Shown here: piece by piece, positions 57,496-64,000 of the stretch
How positions within the stretch are numbered: position 1 is the first letter of the stretch
Layout of the letters: each line of letters starts with the position of its first letter
DNA from: Opitutus sp. GAS368
GTDB taxonomy: Bacteria > Verrucomicrobiota > Verrucomicrobiia > Opitutales > Opitutaceae
Direction: 5' to 3'
Assembly: GCA_945903465.1 (NCBI GenBank)
Contig: CAMDOF010000020.1
Span: 1 to 64,000 of the forward strand
DNA: 64,000 nt
The notes under the pieces: generated by a model
The model's database searches: none
Seen by the model: only the letters and a program-made list of their open reading frames with translations
What the model was told of the DNA's origin: nothing
Made by a program: the position numbers and the translations under genes

Positions 57496-58206
57496 ATGCC
57501 CGAAGGCACCACCGCTCTGCACTCAACCCGATACTGGGGACGGACCAGCTATAAAGATGCGTGGCATCGCCAGAGCGAGCTAGTCACGCGTCGCCTCAGC
57601 GGCGGCATTGGCGACACCTTGGTTTTAACCGAACACGATCCCGTTTTCACGCACGGCCAACGCGCTGGAGCCCTCGCGAATCTCGTTTGGGACGCCCCCC
57701 GCCTTGAGCGAGAAGGTATTGCCGTCTTACCGACTAACCGCGGGGGCGACATCACCTACCACGGTCCCGGCCAGATCGTCGGTTACCCGATCGTGTGCCT
57801 CGAGGTCCGCCGTGACTTGCACGCCTACCTCCGCTTTCTCGAGGATGTCCTTTTGGCAACTCTCGGCGACTGGGGCCTGGCGGGAAACCGTCGTGAGGGC
57901 AAGACGGGGATCTGGCTCGGCGCACGCAAGATCGCCGCGATCGGCGTCGCCGTGCGACGGTGGGTCACTTACCATGGCTTTGCCTTAAACGTCGATGTCA
58001 ACCTCGCTCACTTTGCAGGCATCGTGCCCTGCGGGATAACTAATTCCGAGGGCACCGTGACTTCAATGCACACCGAGCTGTCTCGCTCAATCGATCTCGC
58101 CGCCGTGCACGCCTCTCTGGCCGCTCATTTCTGGCAGCAATTGCCAGAATTTCTAGCTGCTAAATCAGCGGCGCCATCCATCCGCTCAGCGCCTAGGCCG
58201 GTCTGA
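57496..58206 (+). CDS. lipB: Lipoyl(octanoyl) transferase
   Basis: Moves octanoate from acyl carrier protein to lipoyl domains. The 236-residue protein has the motifs NRGGDITYHGPGQIVGYP (81-98), the Lys145 in ARKIAAIGV and the catalytic Cys179 in GIVPCGI. ATG 57496 starts the normal N-terminus. lipA lies 207 bp downstream, giving the complete protein-lipoylation pathway from octanoyl-ACP. Confidence 0.96.
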   Translation: MPEGTTALHSTRYWGRTSYKDAWHRQSELVTRRLSGGIGDTLVLTEHDPVFTHGQRAGALANLVWDAPRLEREGIAVLPTNRGGDITYHGPGQIVGYPIVCLEVRRDLHAYLRFLEDVLLATLGDWGLAGNRREGKTGIWLGARKIAAIGVAVRRWVTYHGFALNVDVNLAHFAGIVPCGITNSEGTVTSMHTELSRSIDLAAVHASLAAHFWQQLPEFLAAKSAAPSIRSAPRPV

Positions 58207-58413
58207 GCACAGCTCTTAGCAGCGACCGCCCAGAGACCGCTCGCACCTGCCGCCAGCTTGCGCGCGCTGGTCCCCAGTCACTCGCTTCGTCAGTTCGGCC
58301 AGCGGTAGTCACCCGCCCGACACGAGGACGCGGCAGTTCGATGTCACCACCAATCAAAAAAAACCTCCGAGAACCCGCTTGCGCTTAATCAGAGTTCGTG
58401 TGCGTTTTGGCCG

Positions 58414-59319
58414 ATGTCTCTGTCGACGCAAACTACGCGCAAACCTTCCTGGCTCAGGGCAAAACTTCCGAGCGGCCCTGGCTACGCCGCGACTCGTCGG
58501 CTCGTCGATGAAAATAAGTTGCACACCGTCTGCCAAAGCGCGCAGTGCCCCAACCTGGGGGAATGCTGGTCCCGCGGCACCGCCACGGTTATGATCCTCG
58601 GCAATATCTGCACGCGCTCATGCAACTTTTGCGCAATTGCCACCGGCCGCCCCACTGAGCTCGACCTCGGGGAACCAGCTCGCGTCGCTGACGCCGTCGC
58701 GAAGATGAACCTCAAGCACTGCGTCGTCACGAGCGTCGCGCGCGACGAACTGAACGACGGCGGCGCGAGCGTCTGGGCCGCCACTATCCGCGCCATCCGC
58801 CATCGCAATCCCCAAACTGCGATCGAAGTCCTTACACCTGATTTTAAGGGCAACACCGCGCACATCGATATCGTCCTGGATGCGACGCCAGATATCTTTA
58901 ATCACAACGTCGAGACCGTCGAGCGTCTCCAGAAACCAGTGCGCGTCCAGGCTCGTTACGACCGTTCTCGCTCCGTATTGCGCCATGCAAAAGGCCGGGG
59001 TTTCGTCACCAAGACGGGCATTATGCTCGGCCTCGGCGAAACCGCTGCCGAGATCGAACAGACTCTGCGCGACATCGCGGCCGACCGCACGGATATCCTG
59101 ACCATCGGTCAATATCTTCAGCCGACGCCGCAACACTTGCCCGTCGCCCGCTGGGCACCACCGGAAGAGTTTCTGCATTGGAAGAAATTCGGTCTTAGCC
59201 TCGGACTCGGTGTCGTGGAGAGTGGGGCCTTGGTTCGGTCCAGCTACCACGCCGACGAACAGTCGCAGAAGTATACTGGCGCGGAACATCTCAACACGTC
59301 TAACGCCTTGGCCGATTGA
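58414..59319 (+). CDS. lipA: Lipoyl synthase
   Basis: A radical SAM enzyme that inserts two sulfurs into octanoyl groups. The 301-residue protein has the auxiliary cluster Cys (40, 45, 51; CQSAQCPNLGEC), the radical SAM motif C-x3-C-x2-C (Cys66, 70, 73), and ends with VRSSYHADEQ and its Ser ligand. The start is ATG 58414. Confidence 0.97.
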   Translation: MSLSTQTTRKPSWLRAKLPSGPGYAATRRLVDENKLHTVCQSAQCPNLGECWSRGTATVMILGNICTRSCNFCAIATGRPTELDLGEPARVADAVAKMNLKHCVVTSVARDELNDGGASVWAATIRAIRHRNPQTAIEVLTPDFKGNTAHIDIVLDATPDIFNHNVETVERLQKPVRVQARYDRSRSVLRHAKGRGFVTKTGIMLGLGETAAEIEQTLRDIAADRTDILTIGQYLQPTPQHLPVARWAPPEEFLHWKKFGLSLGLGVVESGALVRSSYHADEQSQKYTGAEHLNTSNALAD

Positions 59320-59551
59320 CGATGACCCCACCAGCGCCGCTCTCTCCCCTTGCGGTGATCTCGAGTTCAGTGATCGGATTTGTAAAGGCGCCGTCCCGGT
59401 TCGCTCAACACGGCGCCCGCGGTGACTAGACACCTTCCTGCCCATTTACGCTCAGATGCTGAGCCACCGCTAACCGCCCGCGGGGCTGCCCAACGATGGG
59501 AGGAGGGTCGAGCGGTTCACCCGCCGGCCCCATCGCGCTCAGGAAACGACC

Positions 59552-60310
59552 TCACCCGCGGCCCACGAACGGCATCTGCGTCGCCATCACCGTCATGTTC
59601 AGCACATTGGTTGAAAGCGGCAGACCCGCCATGTACAGCACCGCCTGCACGACCGGCTCCACCTCAATCGTCGCCTCCACGGCGATCGCCCCATTTGCCT
59701 GCGGGACACCTCGCTTCATCCGCCCGCCCATCGCAGTATCCGCATTGCCAATATCAATTTGTCCACACGCGATATTAAAGGCCCGCCCATCGAGCGCGGT
59801 CGCTTTCGTGAGCCCCGTGATCCCATGCTTGGCCGCCGTATAGGGCGCGGAATTCGGCCGAGGCACTTGAGCGGAAATCGAACCATTGTTAATAATCCGC
59901 CCCCCTTGGGGATCTTGGCCCTTCATCATCCGAAACGCTTCCTGAGTGCAAAGAAACGGCCCTGTCAAATTAGTCTCCAGCACCGTTTTCCACTGAGCAA
60001 ACGTCAGCTCCTCCATCGGCACGGACGGGGCATTCGTACCAGCGTTATTAAATAATACATCCAGCCGCCCAAAAGTCTCGCGAGTCCGTGCGAAAAGGTG
60101 CCCCACGTCGTCCGGCGACATGATGTCCGTAGGGACGAGCAGATAGCGCCCCTCCGGGACTCCACTCGCCGCCGCCACACTGGCCAGCGCCTCAGCCCGC
60201 CGTCCCGCCAACACGACCGCATAGCCGGCCGCAAGAAAGCCGAGTACCGCCCCGCGGCCAATACCCGAGCCCGCCCCGGTGACCATTGCCACTTTCCGCC
60301 TTGTTTCCAT
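59552..60310 (-). CDS. SDR-family oxidoreductase
   Basis: A 252-residue short-chain dehydrogenase. Cofactor motif [10 protein letters not shown] (11-20), FNNAGTN, catalytic Ser in INNGSISA, and YTAAK (Tyr and Lys). A late variation, [14 protein letters not shown], is used instead of the usual PG-V-T. The substrate is unknown. It is not a close copy of the SDR at 20104-20841, though both end near 250 residues. Confidence 0.88.
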   Translation of the reverse strand: METRRKVAMVTGAGSGIGRGAVLGFLAAGYAVVLAGRRAEALASVAAASGVPEGRYLLVPTDIMSPDDVGHLFARTRETFGRLDVLFNNAGTNAPSVPMEELTFAQWKTVLETNLTGPFLCTQEAFRMMKGQDPQGGRIINNGSISAQVPRPNSAPYTAAKHGITGLTKATALDGRAFNIACGQIDIGNADTAMGGRMKRGVPQANGAIAVEATIEVEPVVQAVLYMAGLPLSTNVLNMTVMATQMPFVGRG

Positions 60311-60438
60311 AGAGGGCGATTCTGCGCGACCACCTTCTCGATTGCCCAGCCTTTTCCTCTCCCCCCCAAACCGACCAAGGTCTCTTGGAATCGAATCGGA
60401 AGTGGATGGTGAGCAAGCGCTCTACTTTGGGCTAAACA

Positions 60439-61200
60439 ATGGGAGCGGTTTGCGCTGAGGTAGGTTGGGATGAAGCCACCAAAACGCCCGTCACGACAGA
60501 CGAAACTATTTCGGCGGAGCCCAGCGGGACCGTGGCGGTACGGGTCGCAGCCGCGGCGGAGATCGCGCGGTTCGACGCGCAGTTGACGGAGGGCCATTAC
60601 CTCGGGGCGGGGCGGTCGGTCGGGGATTATCTCCGGCAGGTCGTCACGGTGCAGGGCGAGGTGGCGGCCTTGCTGGTGTGGGGCCCGGCCTGATATGCGC
60701 TCAAGGATCGCGACCGTTGGATTGGTTGGAGCGCGAACCAGCGGGTGGATCGCCTGAAGCTCATCGTGCAGAACCGCCGCTTCCTCGTGCTGGGTGAAAA
60801 GGGCCGGTCGCCCAACCTCGCCTCCCAGGCGATGGGGGCGGCCCTGCGCGCGCTGTCCGCGCAGTGGCGGGAAAACTTCGGCTATCGCCCGCGGCTCGCC
60901 GAAAGCTTCACCGCCCCGGAGGCGTCGGCGGGCACCTGCTACGAGGCCAGCAATTGGGAACCGGTCGGTTTCAGCGAAGGCTACAGCCGGCACCGGGCTG
61001 ATTTTTATGTGGCAAACGAGCGGCCCAAGCGCCTCTGGCTGCGTCCGCTCGATCCGTCCGCCCGGCGGGCCTTGTCGGCCGTGAGCGTGCCCGCCGCCTG
61101 TGCAGCCGGAGTGATCGCCCCGCCCAAAGGCGTGCGGCCGATCACCCTTCCCCAGATGATCTCGCAGGAGGAAGTATTCCGCCGGGCACCGGCGCCCTGA
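60439..61200 (+). pseudogene. DUF4338 (DruA-like) gene broken by an in-frame TGA
   Basis: The frame from 60439 reads as a DUF4338 protein, with QLTEGHYLGAGRSVGDYLR, then LVWGPA, a TGA at 60691-60693, and directly in the same frame YALKDRDRWIGW, LASQAMGAALRAL and GTCYEASNWEPVG. The match to DUF4338 (a domain of DruA and of some transposases) resumes with no shift, so one point mutation stopped it. I do not see a Shine-Dalgarno sequence, and no selenocysteine signal is apparent. The C-terminal part ends at 61200 in TGA, before the transposase-like remnant. Confidence 0.8.
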
Positions 61201-61501
61201 TCCGGGTACGCTGCACCCGGACGGTGAAGCGCGCGGCGCTCGCTACCGACGAAGTCCGTGCCGACTGGTCCAGCGCCGAGCCCACCGCGCACACCCCGAC
61301 GCAATAGCCCGCCCTCGTCCAAGGCCACTGGGCCGGCGTGGAGATCCGCCATCACTGGCGCCGTGACGGCGTCTGGGGCGAGGGACGTTCCCGCACCCGC
61401 AACCCCTCGGCCTACGCGAATCACGCGCTCGTCGTACAACGGCAACGCCTACATCGCAAACGCGGCCCGCAACCCCTCGGCCTTCGCGAATCACGCGCTC
61501 G
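61200..61501 (+). mobile_element. Decayed transposase C-terminal remnant
   Basis: In another frame (codons from 61200) the sequence reads IRVRCTRTVKRAALATDE, then a TAG at 61305-61307 and VQGHWAGVEIRHHWRRDG and GEGRSRTRN. This resembles the RGHW-IEN-HW-D...EDRSR C-terminal pattern of ISAs1/IS4-type transposases. With the DUF4338 frame just before it, it looks like the remains of one insertion element. No intact ends were identified. Confidence 0.6.
61396..61501. repeat. 36-bp direct repeat in the element remnant
   Basis: Copies at 61396-61431 and 61466-61501, starting CCCGCAACCCCTCGGCC, differ at one base. They lie inside the transposase-like remnant, 70 bp apart. Confidence 0.85.
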
Positions 61502-61752
61502 GGCGGAACGTCCTGCCCGCGCTACTCCCCGTGCACTTTCCCGATCTCTCCCTCCCCCCAATCAACGAGCAACCCCACCCCCATCCGGCCGCCGGCCACC
61601 ATCTTCTCCGCAAAAAGTGAACGCAAAAAAAGATTCTGCGACCCAGGGTACCAGCTCCGCATCCGCCACGGCGAAGCCCCGGAACATTTTGAGGTAACTC
61701 GAAAGACAAGACTTGCTGAAATTCGCGCACGTTAGTCTGCTGACTTTTACCT

Positions 61753-63453
61753 ATGGGCAACGCCACCGATCACACACGTAAATTCTCCTCCGTCATTCAC
61801 GACGGTGCTGACCGAGCGCCCGCTCGCTCCATGCTCCGCACAGTCGGCTTCAGCGACGCGGATTTTAAAAAGTCCGTCATCGGCATCGCCTCGACGTGGA
61901 GCATGGTCACGCCGTGCAATATGCACATCGACCAGCTCGCGCGGGAAGCCGCGGGCGGTGCGGACGCCGCCGGCGGTAAAGCCATCATCTTCGGCACCAT
62001 CACCGTGTCCGATGGCATCAGTATGGGAACTCAGGGCATGCGCTATTCGCTCGTCTCTCGAGAAGTCATTGCGGACTCCATTGAAACCGTCTCCGGCGGT
62101 GAGGGCTTTGACGCCGTCGTCACCATCGGCGGATGCGACAAAAATATGCCCGGATGCATCATGGCCCTTGCACGCCTTAATCGGCCCGGCGTCTTCGTTT
62201 ACGGCGGGACGATCCTGCCGGGCATTCACCCTGATTCTAAAAAAGAATGTGATATCGTCTCGGTCTTCGAGGCCGTGGGCCAACACTCCGCTAACAAGAT
62301 CGACGATTCCGCGCTCCGCAAAATTGAGGCTTGCTCGATCCCCGGTCCAGGCTCTTGCGGCGGTATGTACACCGCCAATACAATGGCTTCCGCTATTGAG
62401 GCCCTCGGCATGTCGCTTCCCAATTCCTCTGCGCAGATCGCCATCTCCAAAGAAAAGAAGGAAGATTGCCGCAACGCCGGCGCCGCCGCTCTCGCTCTCC
62501 TGAAAGCCGGTATCCGGCCCCGCGACATCATGACGCGCAAGGCGTTTGAGAACGCCATCACCGTTACCATTGCTCTCGGCGGCTCCACCAACGCGGTCCT
62601 CCACCTGCTCGCCATGGCCCACTCAGCCAAGGTCAAACTCTCCCTCGATGACTTCACCAAGATCGGGAAGAAGGTCCCCGTGCTCGCCGACCTCAAACCC
62701 TCCGGCAAATACGGCATGGTGCACCTCACGCGCATCGGCGGTCTTCCCCCGCTTATGAAAATGCTCCTCGACGCCGGACTTCTCCACGGTGAATGCCTGA
62801 CTGTCACCGGCAAGACCGTCGCGGAAAATCTCCGGGACGTCGCGCCCTACCCGACCGATCAGGACGTCGTCCGCCCACTGAGCAATCCCATCAAGGCCGA
62901 TAGCCATCTGCGCATTCTGTACGGAAATCTCGCCCCGGAGGGGTCCGTCGCCAAGATTTCAGGGAAAGAGGGTCTCCTGTTTTCTGGCAAGGCGATCACC
63001 TTTGAATCAGAAGAGACCGCTCTGCGCGCGATCCTCGATGGCAAAGTCAAACCAGGCCACGTGATGGTGATCCGCAACGAGGGCCCCCGAGGCGGTCCCG
63101 GGATGCGGGAGATGCTTTCGCCCACCAGCGCGATCATGGGTAAGGGTCTGGGCAAGGAAGTCGCCCTCATCACCGACGGCCGCTTCAGCGGCGGCAGCCA
63201 TGGTTTCGTCGTGGGCCACATCACCCCCGAGGCCTTCAACGGCGGCCCACTTGCCATTATTAAAAACGGCGATCCGATCAAAATCGATGCCGTTAAAAAC
63301 GAACTGACCCTCGCGCTGCCCGCTAAAGAAATCCAAGCCCGTCTGAAAGCGTGGCGACCGAAAAAGTCCAAGGAAACCCATGGCGTCCTCGCGAAGTATG
63401 CGCACACCGTGACAAGCGCTTCGGAGGGAGCGGTGACCGATAAAAACCTTTGA
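61753..63453 (+). CDS. ilvD: Dihydroxy-acid dehydratase
   Basis: A dehydratase in valine, leucine and isoleucine synthesis. The 566-residue protein has Fe-S Cys ligands at 55 (VTPCNMH), 128 (GGCDKNMPGC) and 202 (GPGSCGGMYTANTM). The C-terminal GPRGGPGMREML and TDGRFSGGSHGFVVGH are standard. No other ilv gene is in the window. Its start is preceded by TTTTACCT with no Shine-Dalgarno sequence. A hairpin terminator follows. Confidence 0.97.
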   Translation: MGNATDHTRKFSSVIHDGADRAPARSMLRTVGFSDADFKKSVIGIASTWSMVTPCNMHIDQLAREAAGGADAAGGKAIIFGTITVSDGISMGTQGMRYSLVSREVIADSIETVSGGEGFDAVVTIGGCDKNMPGCIMALARLNRPGVFVYGGTILPGIHPDSKKECDIVSVFEAVGQHSANKIDDSALRKIEACSIPGPGSCGGMYTANTMASAIEALGMSLPNSSAQIAISKEKKEDCRNAGAAALALLKAGIRPRDIMTRKAFENAITVTIALGGSTNAVLHLLAMAHSAKVKLSLDDFTKIGKKVPVLADLKPSGKYGMVHLTRIGGLPPLMKMLLDAGLLHGECLTVTGKTVAENLRDVAPYPTDQDVVRPLSNPIKADSHLRILYGNLAPEGSVAKISGKEGLLFSGKAITFESEETALRAILDGKVKPGHVMVIRNEGPRGGPGMREMLSPTSAIMGKGLGKEVALITDGRFSGGSHGFVVGHITPEAFNGGPLAIIKNGDPIKIDAVKNELTLALPAKEIQARLKAWRPKKSKETHGVLAKYAHTVTSASEGAVTDKNL

Positions 63454-63459
63454 GGCAGT

Positions 63460-63500
63460 CGTGGCGCGCCCACTTCGCCACGGCGCGCCACGTCTTCATT
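63460..63500 (+). terminator. Likely terminator of ilvD
   Basis: An 11-base perfect inverted repeat (63460-63470 with 63482-63492), loop of 11 bases, followed by TCTTCATTTTA. It is 6 bp after the ilvD stop. Confidence 0.6.
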
Positions 63501-63661
63501 TTAGCAGCCGCCGGCCCTTAGCATCGCCCCTGAGCCCGGCCCTCCGACCCGATTTAACGCGGCCGCCCGCCGCCCGAACGCTCGCGCCTAGGCCGGGGTG
63601 CTTAGCGTGCGATCAAGCACCCCGCCATCGAGATGCCCAGAGACATGCCGCGGACCGTCTT

Positions 63662-63962
63662 TCCTCATCGGAGAAGCCGCGCGCGGAGCGGACGGACCAC
63701 CTTTCGACCCAACCAAGCCGAAGCAAGCTTTGGGGTATCGGACCCAGCGCGGGTAAAAATCTCCGGGGCATTGGGCAAACCGAACCTGTCTCCGTCATGA
63801 GTCTCCACCCTAATTCTGCGGCGTCTCCAAAGTGGTCCGTGCGCTCCGCGTGCGGCTGGATCGGTCGGTGCTTCCTACTCGGAGAAGCCGCGCGTGGAGC
63901 GCACGGCCCACCCTTCGACCCGACCAAGCCGAAGCAAGCTTCGGGGTATCGGACCCAACGCG
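63662..63962. repeat. Interspersed repeat family: two direct copies and one partial inverted copy
   Basis: Unit 1 (63662-63753) and unit 2 (63872-63962) are about 91 bp and similar along their length, starting TTCCT and containing GGAGAAGCCGCGCG and the GGGGTATCGGACCCA segment. Between them, 63829-63857 is the reverse complement of part of the unit (GCCGC-CGGAGCG-ACGG). Such arrangements suggest a genome-wide repeat, possibly REP-like. Confidence 0.8.
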
Positions 63963-64000
63963 AATGAAGCGCCCTATTATCTTGGGTCTTTCGGGCTATT

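Larger units (their letters stand above)
63454..64000. other. Intergenic region with terminator and repeat copies, no gene supported
   Basis: The region after ilvD to the window edge. The frames at 63461-63967 (plus) and 63613-63927 (minus) are open only because the repeats are GC-rich. The region contains a terminator and a family of repeats reported separately. Confidence 0.5.

Noticed and set aside
60691-60693. TGA in the DUF4338 frame as a possible selenocysteine codon
   Set aside because: The position is not a Cys or Sec site in the family as I recall it, and there is no visible SECIS-like hairpin; a single mutation in a decaying gene is simpler.
63461-63967. 168-codon frame after ilvD
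   Set aside because: It runs through the hairpin and both repeat units and has no family resemblance.

Overview
This is a GC-rich chromosomal window of ordinary bacterial housekeeping genes, packed on both strands, with a few accessory patches. Gene content points to a free-living, aerobic Gram-negative bacterium: oxygen-dependent haem synthesis (hemF, hemE, a HemY-type oxidase), a fused SecDF with YajC, SpeA-type arginine decarboxylase and many exported proteins. Together with two BNR-repeat exported proteins, a sulfatase, and a C-terminal module seen mainly in Verrucomicrobiota, my best guess is the Opitutaceae (Verrucomicrobiota). That is inference by eye; no search was run.

Layout. 0.4-9.8 kb: a His-rich metal-transporter-like membrane protein, hemF-hemE-hemY, the cysteine-poor ribosomal proteins L36 and L31 ending in a clear terminator, a DUF1015 protein, an NhaD-type antiporter and a coiled-coil membrane protein. 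9.8-16.4 kb: uvrB, hpt, and an ABC ATPase with a solute-binding protein but no permease. 16.4-31 kb: the accessory-rich part, with a large BNR-repeat exported protein, a GreA-like protein whose 3' end is tandemly duplicated, an SDR, a secreted sugar isomerase-like protein, a sulfatase, a two-gene operon of apparently inactive exported enzymes, and a GT-C-like membrane protein. 31-45 kb: recJ, secDF, yajC, speA, aroA-cmk-plsC, trpS, a left-handed beta-helix protein, xerD, infA and tadA. 45-58 kb: a PHP-domain exported protein with an alcohol dehydrogenase, a second BNR protein, argA, a RidA protein, an NMT1-like lipoprotein, an amidase, an amidohydrolase, pfkA and an MFS transporter. 57-64 kb: lipB, lipA, an SDR, a decayed insertion element with a DUF4338/DruA-like gene, ilvD, and an intergenic repeat family.

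The most interesting part is 20.9-28.4 kb. An S9-peptidase-like exported protein has Gly where the nucleophilic Ser should be and Ser where the His should be. It overlaps the start of a second exported protein whose HExxH-like site reads DDYVY. The signal-peptide-coding start of the first gene occurs a second time 3.4 kb upstream, attached to nothing recognisable. A second window-wide feature is that most starts lack a Shine-Dalgarno sequence and are preceded by pyrimidine-rich DNA, whereas the second gene of the inactive-enzyme operon has a perfect AGGAGGT.

No rRNA, tRNA or CRISPR array was seen.
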